Counted from the stretch's first letter, positions 24,704 through 34,487 are shown. The stretch is 64,000 nt of DNA from Ruminococcus sp. (GCF_017549005.1 NZ_JAFYYT010000055.1:43605-107604); one strand, 5' to 3'. Made by a program: numbers and translations. The notes: generated from the sequence alone by a model not told the origin.

Positions 24704-26143
24704 ATGAAATTAAGTGATCTTATCGAAAATAACGCTGTTACGGCTATCGGCGATACCGAGATAAGCTCTGTGACAGATGATACGCGCAAGGTGACTGAGG
24801 GAAGCCTCTTTGTCTGCGTAAAGGGCGGAAGCTTTGACGGACATACGGCGGCTGCGGAAATGCTTGAAAAGGGAGCTGCTGCAGTAGTCTGCGAGCGTGA
24901 TCTCGGGCTTGGCGACAGGCAGATACTTACCGATAATTCGAGAAAACTCTACGGGCAGATATGCTCCGCATGGTTCGGACATCCCGAGAGAAAAATGAAG
25001 ATGATAGGCGTAACAGGCACCAACGGCAAGACCACCATCACCAACGTCATCAAGCATATCCTCATGAAAAACGGTCACAAAACAGGACTTGTGGGAACTA
25101 TACAGAACGAGATCGGCGACGAGGTGCTCCACACTGACAATACAACGCCTATGGCATACGATTTCATGGCTCTGCTGGCGAAAATGGCAGAGGCAGGCTG
25201 CGAGTACGTTGTCATGGAGGTCTCCTCCTTCGGTCTGTGCCAGTACAGGATAGGCTCCTCATATTTTGATGTGGCGGTATTTACCAACCTCACACAGGAT
25301 CACCTTGATTACCACAAGGACATGGAGGACTATTATCAGGCAAAGAGAATGCTGTTTGACATCTGCGACTGTGCCGTGATAAATATCGACGACGATTACG
25401 GAAAGCGCCTCTTCGGCGAGGTCAGCTGTAAGCGATACGGCTTCAGCGTAAAGGAGAATGCGGATATCTATGCAGACGGCATAAAGATAAAGTCCACAGG
25501 CTCGAGTTTCTGGTTCTGCCGCGACGGCAAGTCTCACCTTATAAAGACGAGAATGCCGGGACTTTTCAATGTTTCCAATATCACAGCGGCTATAGCCGCC
25601 TGCCTTGAAGAGGGGCTCACTATCGAGAGCATCATACCTGCCATAGAGGGTTACAACGGAGTTAAGGGACGCTGTGAGATAATCCCCACAGGCCGTGATT
25701 TTACAGTAATATGCGACTACGCCCACACTCCCGACGCCGTTGAGAACATACTCAGGAGCGTAAAGGAGTACACTGAAAACGACCTTATCTGCCTTTTCGG
25801 CTGCGGCGGAAACCGCGACTCGGCAAAGCGCCCGAAAATGGCAAGGGCTGCTGCGAAATACGCCGACAAGCTCATAGTTACCTCGGATAATCCGCGAAAT
25901 GAAAAGCCCGAAGCCATTATTGACGATATTCTGGCAGGACTTGACGGAATGTCCGTGAACTACGACGTTGTTGTGGACAGAAGAGAAGCTATATATCATG
26001 CCTTGAAAATTGCTGAGAAAGGTGATATAATAGTACTTGCGGGCAAGGGTCATGAGGATTATCAGATCCTTGCAGGCATGGAGCATATCCATTTCGACGA
26101 GCGGGAGGTCGTTGCAGACGGACTGAAACTGCTTGATCAATAA
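24704..26143 (+). CDS. murE: UDP-MurNAc-tripeptide ligase MurE (meso-diaminopimelate type)
   Basis: Adds the third stem-peptide residue to UDP-MurNAc-L-Ala-D-Glu. The 479-residue product contains the ATP loop VTGTNGKTT, the TNLTQDHLDYH block and the substrate-selecting motif DNPR at 395-398. The DNPR motif is known to mark meso-diaminopimelate specificity rather than L-lysine. The C-terminal GKGHEDYQI motif, which contacts the ligand, is also present. In most bacteria murF follows, but here mraY is next, so murF must lie elsewhere. The ribosome site AGGAGG is clear. Confidence 0.95.
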   Translation: MKLSDLIENNAVTAIGDTEISSVTDDTRKVTEGSLFVCVKGGSFDGHTAAAEMLEKGAAAVVCERDLGLGDRQILTDNSRKLYGQICSAWFGHPERKMKMIGVTGTNGKTTITNVIKHILMKNGHKTGLVGTIQNEIGDEVLHTDNTTPMAYDFMALLAKMAEAGCEYVVMEVSSFGLCQYRIGSSYFDVAVFTNLTQDHLDYHKDMEDYYQAKRMLFDICDCAVINIDDDYGKRLFGEVSCKRYGFSVKENADIYADGIKIKSTGSSFWFCRDGKSHLIKTRMPGLFNVSNITAAIAACLEEGLTIESIIPAIEGYNGVKGRCEIIPTGRDFTVICDYAHTPDAVENILRSVKEYTENDLICLFGCGGNRDSAKRPKMARAAAKYADKLIVTSDNPRNEKPEAIIDDILAGLDGMSVNYDVVVDRREAIYHALKIAEKGDIIVLAGKGHEDYQILAGMEHIHFDEREVVADGLKLLDQ

Positions 26144-26168
26144 GAAAAACTGGAGTTGTTAGAAAAAA

Positions 26169-27212
26169 ATGTCAATATCTTTCTGGATAATCAATATTGT
26201 AACGGTACTTTTATCCTTTGTGATAGCAGGAGTTTCGGGCATATTCCTTGTGCCCTTCCTCCACAGGATAAAGTTCGGTCAGCCTATCAAGACTGAGGAC
26301 GGCCCCAAATGGCACGCTAAGAAACAGGGAACTCCCACAATGGGCGGTTTCATGTTCATAATCTCGACTATCATATCGGCTATAGCGGGCTACTGGCTGT
26401 TCAGGCTCAAAATAGGCGTCGATACAACCAATAAGGAGAGCTTCAATGCGTTCTACCGTATGCTGAGCTGTATAATCTATGCCGCTTCATTCGGTATCAT
26501 CGGCTTTATCGACGACTTTACAAAGATAGCAAGAAAGAAGAATGACGGACTCAGCCCTTGGCAGAAGATAGCACTGCAGCTTCTGTTCTCAGTGGGCTTC
26601 CTCTTTGCGATAAGGAGCTTCGGCGACAAGTCCACAAAGATAGACTTAGGCTTCTGGACCAGCCCGTCCCTTGGCATTTTCTATTATATATTAATGATGG
26701 CCCTGATAATTTACCTCACAAATGCGGTAAATCTCACAGACGGAGTTGACGGCCTGTGCGGCTCGGTAACATTTGTGGCAATGCTCACATTCACGGTGGC
26801 GAGCTCGATCGTGGGCGAGTACGAGATGACCTGCCTTACAATGGCTCTTGCAGGCGGCTGTCTCGGATTCCTCCTCTGGAACCTCAACCCTGCAAAGTGC
26901 TTCATGGGCGATACGGGCTCCATGTTCCTCGGCGCAGCCGTAACGGGCATAGGACTTGTTCTCCACAAGCATCTGCTCCTTATCCTTGTAGCAATGGTCT
27001 ATATCCTCGAAGCTCTTTCCGTAATGATACAGGTGCTCTACTTCAAGCACACCAAGAAGAAGTACGGCGAGGGCAGACGTATATTCAAGATGACTCCTAT
27101 ACACCACCACTTTGAGATGAGCGGCTTCAGCGAGTACAAGATAGTGATAACATTTTCGCTGGTCGGCATTATTTTCGGAGTTTTGGGAATAATTACACTG
27201 CTGGCATTCTGA
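26169..27212 (+). CDS. mraY: Phospho-N-acetylmuramoyl-pentapeptide-transferase MraY
   Basis: Integral membrane enzyme that moves phospho-MurNAc-pentapeptide onto undecaprenyl phosphate, making lipid I. The 347-residue product has about ten membrane segments. Family motifs are GTPTMGG (about 55-61), GFIDDFTK, NAVNLTDGVDGL and the cytoplasmic MTPIHHHFE loop. The length is within the normal range of 320-370. It begins 25 bases after murE and is followed by ftsW, with murD missing from the usual place between them. Confidence 0.95.
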   Translation: MSISFWIINIVTVLLSFVIAGVSGIFLVPFLHRIKFGQPIKTEDGPKWHAKKQGTPTMGGFMFIISTIISAIAGYWLFRLKIGVDTTNKESFNAFYRMLSCIIYAASFGIIGFIDDFTKIARKKNDGLSPWQKIALQLLFSVGFLFAIRSFGDKSTKIDLGFWTSPSLGIFYYILMMALIIYLTNAVNLTDGVDGLCGSVTFVAMLTFTVASSIVGEYEMTCLTMALAGGCLGFLLWNLNPAKCFMGDTGSMFLGAAVTGIGLVLHKHLLLILVAMVYILEALSVMIQVLYFKHTKKKYGEGRRIFKMTPIHHHFEMSGFSEYKIVITFSLVGIIFGVLGIITLLAF

Positions 27213-27244
27213 TACGGCAAATCCACGGACCATAAGGAGAAAAA

Positions 27245-28525
27245 ATGGCTTCAAGCAAAAAAAATACAAAAAAGCGGCTTGCAATACCGAATCCCTTTTC
27301 GGGCGGCAGGCGGGGAGACCTCAGTCTTTCGTTCTTTGCTTATGTTATGATACTGCTTGTAGTGGGCATCGTAATGATGTCCTCCGCAAGCTATGCGTGG
27401 GCGTACAGCGAGCACGGCGGCGACGGTCTTTATTATGCGAAAAATCAGGCGAAACACGCTGTTATCGGCTTTATCGCCATGATTTTTTTTATGAAGATGG
27501 ACTATCACAACTTCAAGAACATAAAGCTGCCCATACTCAAGAAGCTGAATATAGCAAGCTTCCTGTATTTCGGCGGAATAGTTCTGCTCGTTGCTGTACT
27601 TCTCATCGGTAACGACGAGGGCGGCTCGATGGGCGCGAGAAGATGGATAGATATCGGACCTCTCAATTTACAGCCATCAGAGGTGGCTAAGCTTGCACTG
27701 ATAATTTTCTTTGCCTACAGCATGGAGCGCGACGGCAAGAAAATGAACACATTCAGGACGGGAATAGTTAAATATGCCCTTATCCTCGGCGTATATCTCG
27801 GACTTATCGTCCTTGAGAAGCATATTTCGGGCTGTATACTCCTGGGAACTATAGCAGTTGCTATGATACTGTGCGGAGGCGTCAACAAGAAGCATTTCCT
27901 CGGTCTCGGTGCAGCGGCTATCGGTATCGCCATAGCGTACATCTCATGGCAGGCGCAGATCCCGGGAAGCTATGTAAGCAAGCGTATCCATGCATGGAAA
28001 ATGCCATTTGAGGATAAGCTTGGCGATTCATGGCAGACGGGAAACTCCCTCATCGCTATCGGTTCGGGCGGACTTTTCGGACTCGGTCTCGGAAACTCCC
28101 GTCAGAAGTACCTCTATCTTCCGGAAACGAAGAACGACTTCGTATTCCCCATAGTATGCGAGGAGCTCGGCTTTGCAGGAGCTCTTGCCATAATAATCGT
28201 ATTCTTCCTCCTCGTAGTTGAGGGCTATTCCATAGCTGTCCGCTGCAAGGACCGCTTCGGTATGCTCATAGCAGTAGGCATAACCACTCAGATAGGCATA
28301 CAGACGGTGCTGAACCTTGCCGTTGTAAGCAATCTCGTACCGAATACAGGTATCAGCCTGCCGTTTTTCAGCTACGGTGGAACGGCGCTTATAATGCAGC
28401 TTGCGGAAATGGGAATAATGCTGAATATATCCCAGCAGAGATACTATCCCGACGAAAAGGCGAAGGCGGTCGGGAAAAAGAGAACGGGGCGCAGCGTGAA
28501 AAAGGCTGAGCCAAAAGGAGCATGA
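27245..28525 (+). CDS. ftsW: Peptidoglycan polymerase FtsW (SEDS family)
   Basis: Septal glycan polymerase working with the class B PBP encoded upstream. The 426-residue product has ten membrane segments. SEDS blocks seen are GARRWIDIGPLNLQPSE, the long extracellular loop with GDSWQTGNSLIAIGSGG, and the ending GISLPFFSYGGTA. Basic N- and C-terminal tails (KKNTKKR, KKRTGRSVKK) face the cytoplasm. Its stop overlaps an ATG six bases before the murG start. RodA is a close relative; position in the dcw cluster argues for FtsW. Confidence 0.93.
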   Translation: MASSKKNTKKRLAIPNPFSGGRRGDLSLSFFAYVMILLVVGIVMMSSASYAWAYSEHGGDGLYYAKNQAKHAVIGFIAMIFFMKMDYHNFKNIKLPILKKLNIASFLYFGGIVLLVAVLLIGNDEGGSMGARRWIDIGPLNLQPSEVAKLALIIFFAYSMERDGKKMNTFRTGIVKYALILGVYLGLIVLEKHISGCILLGTIAVAMILCGGVNKKHFLGLGAAAIGIAIAYISWQAQIPGSYVSKRIHAWKMPFEDKLGDSWQTGNSLIAIGSGGLFGLGLGNSRQKYLYLPETKNDFVFPIVCEELGFAGALAIIIVFFLLVVEGYSIAVRCKDRFGMLIAVGITTQIGIQTVLNLAVVSNLVPNTGISLPFFSYGGTALIMQLAEMGIMLNISQQRYYPDEKAKAVGKKRTGRSVKKAEPKGA

Positions 28526-28527
28526 GT

Positions 28528-29661
28528 ATGAAAGTGCTTATCGCGTGCGGCGGAACGGGCGGACATATCAACCCGGGTCTCGCCATTGCGGATATCATAA
28601 AAAAGAAGTACCCCGACGCCGAGTTCCTTTTTGCAGGGACTCCCAGGGGAATGGAGTCAAAGCTTGTCCCAAAGGCAGGCTATAAACTGGAGACTATCAA
28701 GGTCGCAGGCTTTCAGCGAAAGATATCCCTTGAGAATATCGGCAGAAATGCAAAGGCTCTTGCCTATCTTGTCACATCGGGCAGGAGAGCGAAGCAGATA
28801 ATCGGGGAATTTAAGCCCGATATCGCCATAGGAACAGGCGGCTATGCGGCAGGACCTGTAATACGCAAGGCTGCAAGAATGGGTATCCCCACGGCTATCC
28901 ACGAACAGAACGCTTATCCGGGTGTTACGAACAAGCTTCTCTCAAAGGAAGTTGACTATGTCATGCTCACTGTCAAGGAAGCCCTTGACTTCATGGACAA
29001 GAGCAAGTTCGAGTACAGCGTTACAGGACTTCCCGTAAGGAGCAATATCAATACCATGAGCCGTGAGGAAGCACGTAAGAAGCTGGGCTTCGACGACAGC
29101 TTCACAATACTTTCATTCGGCGGAAGTCTCGGCGCAGGCTGTATAAACGACACAATGACAGAGGTCATAAAGTGGCACACAGGAAAAGGACTTGCAATAA
29201 ACCATATCCACGGCTACGGCGGCATGGGAAAGGAGACCTTCCCCCAGGCTATGAAAGCCGCAGGTATACCGCTCAAGTCCGAAAGACTGAGGATAACCGA
29301 GTATATAAACGATATGGACGTATGTCTTGCGGCGGCAGACCTTGTTATCTGCCGTTCGGGAGCCTCCACCCTTGCCGAGCTTGAAGCGGCTGGAAAGGCT
29401 TCCATACTTATCCCGTCGCCTATAGTTGCGGGGAACCACCAGTATCACAATGCAATGGTGCTCGGCAATGCAGGAGCGGCAGTTGTTATCGAGCAGAAGG
29501 ACGTTACCAACGAACGCATGATAGCCGAGATCGAGAAGCTCTACGGTGATCCGGCAAGGGTAAAGACAATGTCCGGAAGCGCTGCTAAGCTCCACCTTTC
29601 GGACACAAACGACCGCATACTCGAGGTCATCGACAAGCTCATTGCAAAGGCGGAAAAATGA
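28528..29661 (+). CDS. murG: Lipid II synthase MurG (UDP-GlcNAc transferase)
   Basis: Membrane-associated GT28 glycosyltransferase that adds GlcNAc to lipid I. The 377-residue product starts MKVLIACGGTGGHINPGLAI, with the first glycine loop, and has IGTGGYAAGPV, the FGGSLGA second loop and the late donor-site motif VICRSGASTLAELEA. The ATG at 28528 is preferred because GGAG is seven bases upstream; an ATG at 28522 would leave a one-base spacing. The stop overlaps the next gene's ATG by four bases, giving translational coupling to the hydrolase. Confidence 0.95.
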   Translation: MKVLIACGGTGGHINPGLAIADIIKKKYPDAEFLFAGTPRGMESKLVPKAGYKLETIKVAGFQRKISLENIGRNAKALAYLVTSGRRAKQIIGEFKPDIAIGTGGYAAGPVIRKAARMGIPTAIHEQNAYPGVTNKLLSKEVDYVMLTVKEALDFMDKSKFEYSVTGLPVRSNINTMSREEARKKLGFDDSFTILSFGGSLGAGCINDTMTEVIKWHTGKGLAINHIHGYGGMGKETFPQAMKAAGIPLKSERLRITEYINDMDVCLAAADLVICRSGASTLAELEAAGKASILIPSPIVAGNHQYHNAMVLGNAGAAVVIEQKDVTNERMIAEIEKLYGDPARVKTMSGSAAKLHLSDTNDRILEVIDKLIAKAEK

Positions 29662-30536
29662 ACATTAAAAATACAGTTCCGGTAAACGGTACAGAGCTCA
29701 ATGTCTATACAGAGGGAAACGGCGCTATTACCATAGTATTTATGGCAGGCAACGGCGTGACCTGTCCCGTGCTTGAATACAAGCCTGTTTACAGGAGAAT
29801 GTCCGTGAAATACCGTATCGCGGTGATCGAAAAGGCAGGCTACGGCTTCAGCGGCAGCGCGACAACTCCGCGTACTGTTGAAAATCTCGTTTCCGAGGAC
29901 AGAGAAGCCCTTCGCATGGCAGGGATCGAACCTCCCTACGTGCTCGCTGCTCATTCCTATTCGGGATTTGAGGCTGTATACTGGGCGAATACATATCCCG
30001 ACGAGGTAAAAGCCGTTCTCAGCATGGATATGGGCGTACCCGATATGGCAGTATCGCAGGCTGAGGAAATCGGTGAGGAAAAGCGCCGCGGCATGGTGAA
30101 AAAGCAGGCCGGGCTCATGGAAAAGGTGGCAAAGGGCGGATTCATTACCAGGCTGCTGAAAAACAGGCTTGAAAATGTATCGGGACTTCTCAGCGGCAGC
30201 GTGCTTACCGATGACGAGAAGAAGATATACCGCGAATTATTCTATAAAAACATCGCACACGGCGAATTTACGGACGAAGGTCTGCTTATGACGGAAAATG
30301 CGCGTAAGGCGCAGAGCACGGGACTCCTGAAATGTCCCTGCTGCTTTTTCATCAGCGACATGAAAACTCCCGCGAAAAAGGTCTCATGGCGTCAGGCGGG
30401 CGTTGATTATGCAGGAAGGTGCGGCGGAGAAGTTCATCTGTCCGACAAAGGACACATGATGTACGCCGTTATTCCCGACGAGATGTCGGGAACGTTTGAC
30501 AGCTTCCTGACAAGACATAATATATCACAGGAGTAA
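29658..30536 (+). CDS. Alpha/beta hydrolase inserted in the dcw cluster
   Basis: Predicted soluble alpha/beta hydrolase of 292 residues, with no signal peptide or membrane segment. The fold is suggested by the TIVFMAGNGV oxyanion strand, the YRIAVIEKAGYGFSG turn, the nucleophile elbow LAAHSYSGFEA and the late HLSDKGHMMY, which would provide the catalytic His. The elbow is A-H-S-Y-S-G rather than the usual G-x-S-x-G, so activity needs testing. It is coupled to murG by a four-base overlap and precedes murA, a place normally free of such a gene. I cannot name a substrate; a role on lipid-linked or cell-wall esters would be a guess. Confidence 0.78.
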   Translation: MNIKNTVPVNGTELNVYTEGNGAITIVFMAGNGVTCPVLEYKPVYRRMSVKYRIAVIEKAGYGFSGSATTPRTVENLVSEDREALRMAGIEPPYVLAAHSYSGFEAVYWANTYPDEVKAVLSMDMGVPDMAVSQAEEIGEEKRRGMVKKQAGLMEKVAKGGFITRLLKNRLENVSGLLSGSVLTDDEKKIYRELFYKNIAHGEFTDEGLLMTENARKAQSTGLLKCPCCFFISDMKTPAKKVSWRQAGVDYAGRCGGEVHLSDKGHMMYAVIPDEMSGTFDSFLTRHNISQE

Positions 30537-30588
30537 CAGCAATACCGCTTACAGCATACAATACATAAAAATGCTGTGGGGTGGTATA

Positions 30589-31848
30589 ATGCAGAAATTC
30601 ATAATAAACGGCGGCAGGCGGCTGAGAGGCGAGCTTGCCTTGCAGGGGAGCAAAAACAGTTCCCTTCCTATAATGGCTGCGTCGCTGCTGTGCTGCGGCG
30701 AGTGTACGCTGCACAGCTGTCCGGGGCTGACCGATGTTTACGCGGCTTCAAGGATACTCAACTGCGTTGGCTGCAGGTGCAGCTTTTCTGAGAACACCGC
30801 GTCGATAGACTCCTCCGTAGTGGCGGAAACGACTGTATGCGAGGAGCTCATGCGCGAAATGCGCTCGTCCATAATCTTCATGGGAGCCATGCTCGGCAGG
30901 ACAGGGGAGTGTACAGTAAGCGTCCCCGGAGGCTGTGAGTTGGGCCCCCGTCCTATAGATATGCACCTTGCAGCTCTCAGAAAAATGGGAGTGGATATCC
31001 GCGACAACGGCGGAAGTATAGTTTGTAAAGCTGCTTCGGGAAGAGCAAAGGGCGCAAAGATAAACCTTGCCTTCCCGTCTGTGGGAGCTACCGAGAATGT
31101 CATTCTCTGCGCTGTTACGGCAGAGGGCGAAACGGTCATAAACAATGCGGCGCGCGAGCCCGAGATACGTGATCTCTGCGCTTTTCTGAGAAGCTGCGGA
31201 GCTGACATAAGTGGCGACGGCGAGAGCCGCATCATTATCAGAGGAAAACAACAGCTTCACGGCTGTGAATATACAATAATGCCCGACAGGATAGTGGCGG
31301 CTACCTACCTTTCCATGGCAGCTGCAACAAAGGGCGAGCTGATACTTACAAATGCCTGTATCCCTGAGACAGAGCCGTTCTTATCGGTACTCGAGCAGAC
31401 GGGATGCAGTATTTATACATCTGAAAAAAAGATATATCTTCGCAGCGGTTCGAGACTGAGGGCAATACGGGACAGGATAAGGACAATGCCCCACCCGGGT
31501 TTCCCCACGGACGCTCAGGCTGTGCTTATGGCGGCGCTTTCAGCCGCAGACGGAACAAGCGTGTTCGAGGAGAACATTTTCGACTGCCGCTACAGGCATA
31601 CGGAGGCACTCATAAAAATGGGAGCCGATATACAGGTGCTCGGCAAGGTCGCTGTGGTCAAGGGAGTTGAGAAGCTCCACGGAGCAAAGGTCGAAGCCAC
31701 CGACCTCCGCGGCGGAGCAGCCATGGTTATCGCGGCTCTCTGTGCAGAGGGCAGCTCCGAGATAACAAAGATATGTCATATTGACAGAGGCTATGAAAAT
31801 ATGGAAGAAGCCGTTAGTCTTCTGGGCGGAGATATACGCCGGAGCTGA
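30589..31848 (+). CDS. murA: UDP-N-acetylglucosamine 1-carboxyvinyltransferase MurA
   Basis: First committed enzyme of peptidoglycan synthesis, moving enolpyruvate from PEP to UDP-GlcNAc. The 419-residue product has the early KN pair (Lys22, Asn23), the active-site loop VPGGCELGPRPID with Cys116 (target of fosfomycin in the family), the PDRIVAATYL block and the HPGFPTDAQA motif. I chose ATG 30589 because the family starts there (MQKFIINGG) and a GGGG-rich site precedes it; ATG 30571 would add six residues. It is Cys-rich at the N-terminus (CCGEC), which is unusual. Confidence 0.94.
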   Translation: MQKFIINGGRRLRGELALQGSKNSSLPIMAASLLCCGECTLHSCPGLTDVYAASRILNCVGCRCSFSENTASIDSSVVAETTVCEELMREMRSSIIFMGAMLGRTGECTVSVPGGCELGPRPIDMHLAALRKMGVDIRDNGGSIVCKAASGRAKGAKINLAFPSVGATENVILCAVTAEGETVINNAAREPEIRDLCAFLRSCGADISGDGESRIIIRGKQQLHGCEYTIMPDRIVAATYLSMAAATKGELILTNACIPETEPFLSVLEQTGCSIYTSEKKIYLRSGSRLRAIRDRIRTMPHPGFPTDAQAVLMAALSAADGTSVFEENIFDCRYRHTEALIKMGADIQVLGKVAVVKGVEKLHGAKVEATDLRGGAAMVIAALCAEGSSEITKICHIDRGYENMEEAVSLLGGDIRRS

Positions 31849-31870
31849 GGCGGAAAGATATGGAGAAAGT

Positions 31871-33109
31871 ATGAAAGACGTTGAAAAGACCAGTGTTGAA
31901 AGGCAGAACAGCCGAAAGCGCATAAGAAGACGCCAGAGGTGGACGAATGTCTATGTACTTGTGGTCATACTGCTTGCACTGACCGCAGGAATAACGATCA
32001 GTTACACCTTTTTGTTCAATATAAGCGAGATACGTGTGGCAGGACAGTCGGATATGTACACTGCGGAGGAGATAGTTGATGCTTCCGGAATAAAGGAGGG
32101 GGATAACCTTCTGCGGCTTGACTGCAAAAAGAGCGCTCAGCGCATACTTGACAAGCTTTTGTACGTGGAGACAGCCGATGTGGACAGGAAGTTCCCGTCA
32201 TCGCTGGAAATAACGGTAACACGCTGTATCCCTGCATTCAACGTTAATTACGGCAACGGAACGCTTCTTGTCAGCAAAAAAGGCAAGATACTGGCGGATA
32301 ACGGTTTTATAACCCCGGATCTTCCCATTATCTACGGACTGGATCCTGCCGACAAGACTCCGGGTAAAATGACAGCTTCGGAAAACAAGCACAAAAACGA
32401 GGCGTTTGAGGCTCTTATCTCAAGTATCATAAAAATGGGCGACGGCAAGATAATGACAGTCGATATGAGCGACGAGCACAATATAATGGTGAAATACAAG
32501 AACGAAATGATCTTTAAAATGGGCAACTGGAACGACGTTGAGTATAAGCTCACCCTTGCGGAAAATATCATGAATACCGAAGATGTCAAGGGCAAAAAGG
32601 GCTATCTCACCATGATCGGCACCAATCAGTGCAGCTTCAGACCCAGTGACGGACCTGTTGCCGTACCGGGAAGTCCCGAAGCAGTTACAGAGCCAATCAC
32701 CGACGAATACGGCAATCCTATCAAGGGCGAGCGCGATCCTGCTCAGGAGGCTGAATTTGAGAAGAGAAACAGGAACCGCGGCACTGAACAGCAGACAACT
32801 GCCCAGAATTACGCAGGCTACGGCGAAGATCAGTGGTCAGACAGCGGTTCGGATTGGTCCGACAACAGCGGCAGCCAGTGGTCAGCGGACAATAGCCAGC
32901 AATGGACGGATTATAGCGGAAATCAGTGGGCTGACAACAGCTCGTCACAATGGTCCGAAACTCCGACTACTCAGTGGTCGGACAACAGTGCAGGCGGCTA
33001 CGACGGCGGCAGCCAGTGGAGCGGCGGCGACGACAGCGGATACACAGCCGAAACCTCGGCATATAGCGGATATGACAGCGGCAGCGTAACACAGGCGGAA
33101 CAGTGGTGA
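31871..33109 (+). CDS. ftsQ: Cell division protein FtsQ/DivIB with a Trp-octad tail
   Basis: Bitopic division protein that bridges FtsL/DivIC and the septal synthase. The 412-residue product has a basic cytoplasmic N-terminus, one membrane helix (about 27-49), a POTRA domain (about 50-119) starting ISEIRVAGQ, and the FtsQ beta domain to about residue 260. Residues 305-412 form a low-complexity tail of Ser, Asp, Asn, Gly and Trp with Trp at 322, 329, 337, 345, 353, 361 and 369, near-perfect eight-residue steps. Such a tail is not part of known FtsQ proteins. The ATG at 31871 follows GGAGAAAGT. It ends the cluster before ftsZ, which has its own promoter. Confidence 0.88.
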   Translation: MKDVEKTSVERQNSRKRIRRRQRWTNVYVLVVILLALTAGITISYTFLFNISEIRVAGQSDMYTAEEIVDASGIKEGDNLLRLDCKKSAQRILDKLLYVETADVDRKFPSSLEITVTRCIPAFNVNYGNGTLLVSKKGKILADNGFITPDLPIIYGLDPADKTPGKMTASENKHKNEAFEALISSIIKMGDGKIMTVDMSDEHNIMVKYKNEMIFKMGNWNDVEYKLTLAENIMNTEDVKGKKGYLTMIGTNQCSFRPSDGPVAVPGSPEAVTEPITDEYGNPIKGERDPAQEAEFEKRNRNRGTEQQTTAQNYAGYGEDQWSDSGSDWSDNSGSQWSADNSQQWTDYSGNQWADNSSSQWSETPTTQWSDNSAGGYDGGSQWSGGDDSGYTAETSAYSGYDSGSVTQAEQW

Positions 33110-33195
33110 TAAAAAATATCCCATGTACAAAACGCTGTATTTATACTGCTCGTTCTTGTGAAAATCGCTGAAAATAAAAAATGTTTAATTAGGAC

Positions 33196-33224
33196 TTGAA
33201 AAAAATGCTGCATTATGCTAAAAT
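33196..33224 (+). promoter_or_regulatory. Predicted sigma-A promoter of ftsZ
   Basis: TTGAAA (33196-33201), 17-base spacer with an extended TG (ATGC) directly before TAAAAT (33219-33224), about 75 bases before the ftsZ start. Confidence 0.75.
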
Positions 33225-33297
33225 ATAAAGTGTATTTATAGACTGATATATAAATTAGATGATTTAAAGGATAATATAAATAGTAGGAGGAGTTCAA

Positions 33298-34449
33298 ATG
33301 TCAGATTTCAATTATGAGGAAACACTCGAACCCGATGTTAACATTAAGGTCATCGGAGTTGGCGGCGGTGGTGGAAACGCCGTAAACTGTATGGTAGATT
33401 CGGGTGTCAATAATATAGAATATATTGCTATCAACACAGACGCCAAGGCACTCAACAAGTCCAAGGCTACCACAAGGATACCGATCGGTGCAAAGCTCAC
33501 AAAGGGCAGAGGCGCAGGAAACAAGCCTGAGATCGGTCAGCGCAGTGCCGAGGAGAACCGTGACGAGATCGAGACACACCTCAAGGGTGCTGACATGATC
33601 TTCATCACTGCCGGTATGGGCGGCGGTACAGGTACGGGAGCTGCTCCTGTAGTTGCAAAGATCGCCAAGGAAATGGATATCCTTACAGTTGCAGTCGTTA
33701 CAAAGCCCTTCCTCTTCGAGAGAGAGCAGAAAATGGCTCAGGCTGAGAGAGGTATCGCAGAGCTCAGAAAGTATGTTGACTCCCTTATCGTTATCCCTAA
33801 TGAAAGACTTCTTGTTGGACTTGACAAGCCCCTTACAATGCTCCAGTCCTTTGCACTGTCAGACGACGTGCTCAAGACAGGTGTAAAGAGCATTTCGGAC
33901 CTCATCGTTGAAGAGGGTTATATCAACCTTGACTTCGCCGATGTTTCCACTATCATGAGAAACGCAGGCTATGCTCACATGGCTATCGGTCACGGTACAG
34001 GTAAGGACAAGGCAAGAGACGCTGCAAATGCCGTTATCTCCAGCCCGCTTCTTGAGACATCTATCTCAGGCGCTAAGAGACTCCTTATCAATATCGCAAT
34101 GTCCGAGGATATACTTTCATCCGATGTTGACGCAGCTACAAAGATGATCACAGATACAGCTGCTGACGGAGTTGAGTTCATCTTCGGTACAGCATTCAAG
34201 GAAGATATGCAGGACGAGATGACTATCACAGTTATCGCTGCAGGCTTCGACGATATGGATTCTGCAAACGACGCTGCTGTAGCAGCTGCTGATTCCGCAG
34301 CTGAGAGCCACGAGGAGGACATTATCCCGATAGACAATCCTCTTATTGACGGACTTGGCTTCGGTGCTCCGAGCAGTGCTCCGAGACCTGCCTCGACAGC
34401 AAATCAGGATTATGACCTTGACGACATCTTCAAGATGCTCGGCAACTAA
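33298..34449 (+). CDS. ftsZ: Cell division protein FtsZ
   Basis: Tubulin-like GTPase that forms the Z-ring. The 383-residue product has the N-terminal [11 protein letters not shown] loop, the tubulin signature GGGTGTG (108-114), the T7 loop region with [11 protein letters not shown], and an Ala/Asp/Ser-rich linker. It ends in the short peptide [10 protein letters not shown], a variant of the C-terminal peptide that binds FtsA, ZapA-type partners or SepF. AGGAGGAG lies before the ATG. No ftsA is present upstream, so another membrane tether such as SepF is likely elsewhere in the genome (inference). Confidence 0.97.
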   Translation: MSDFNYEETLEPDVNIKVIGVGGGGGNAVNCMVDSGVNNIEYIAINTDAKALNKSKATTRIPIGAKLTKGRGAGNKPEIGQRSAEENRDEIETHLKGADMIFITAGMGGGTGTGAAPVVAKIAKEMDILTVAVVTKPFLFEREQKMAQAERGIAELRKYVDSLIVIPNERLLVGLDKPLTMLQSFALSDDVLKTGVKSISDLIVEEGYINLDFADVSTIMRNAGYAHMAIGHGTGKDKARDAANAVISSPLLETSISGAKRLLINIAMSEDILSSDVDAATKMITDTAADGVEFIFGTAFKEDMQDEMTITVIAAGFDDMDSANDAAVAAADSAAESHEEDIIPIDNPLIDGLGFGAPSSAPRPASTANQDYDLDDIFKMLGN

Positions 34450-34458
34450 GACTTATAT

Positions 34459-34487
34459 AAGCGGTCCGAATGGACCGCTTTTGTTTT
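34459..34487 (+). terminator. Intrinsic terminator after ftsZ
   Basis: Nine-bp perfect stem AAGCGGTCC/GGACCGCTT with the loop GAAT, followed by TTGTTTT. It closes the dcw cluster. Confidence 0.92.
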
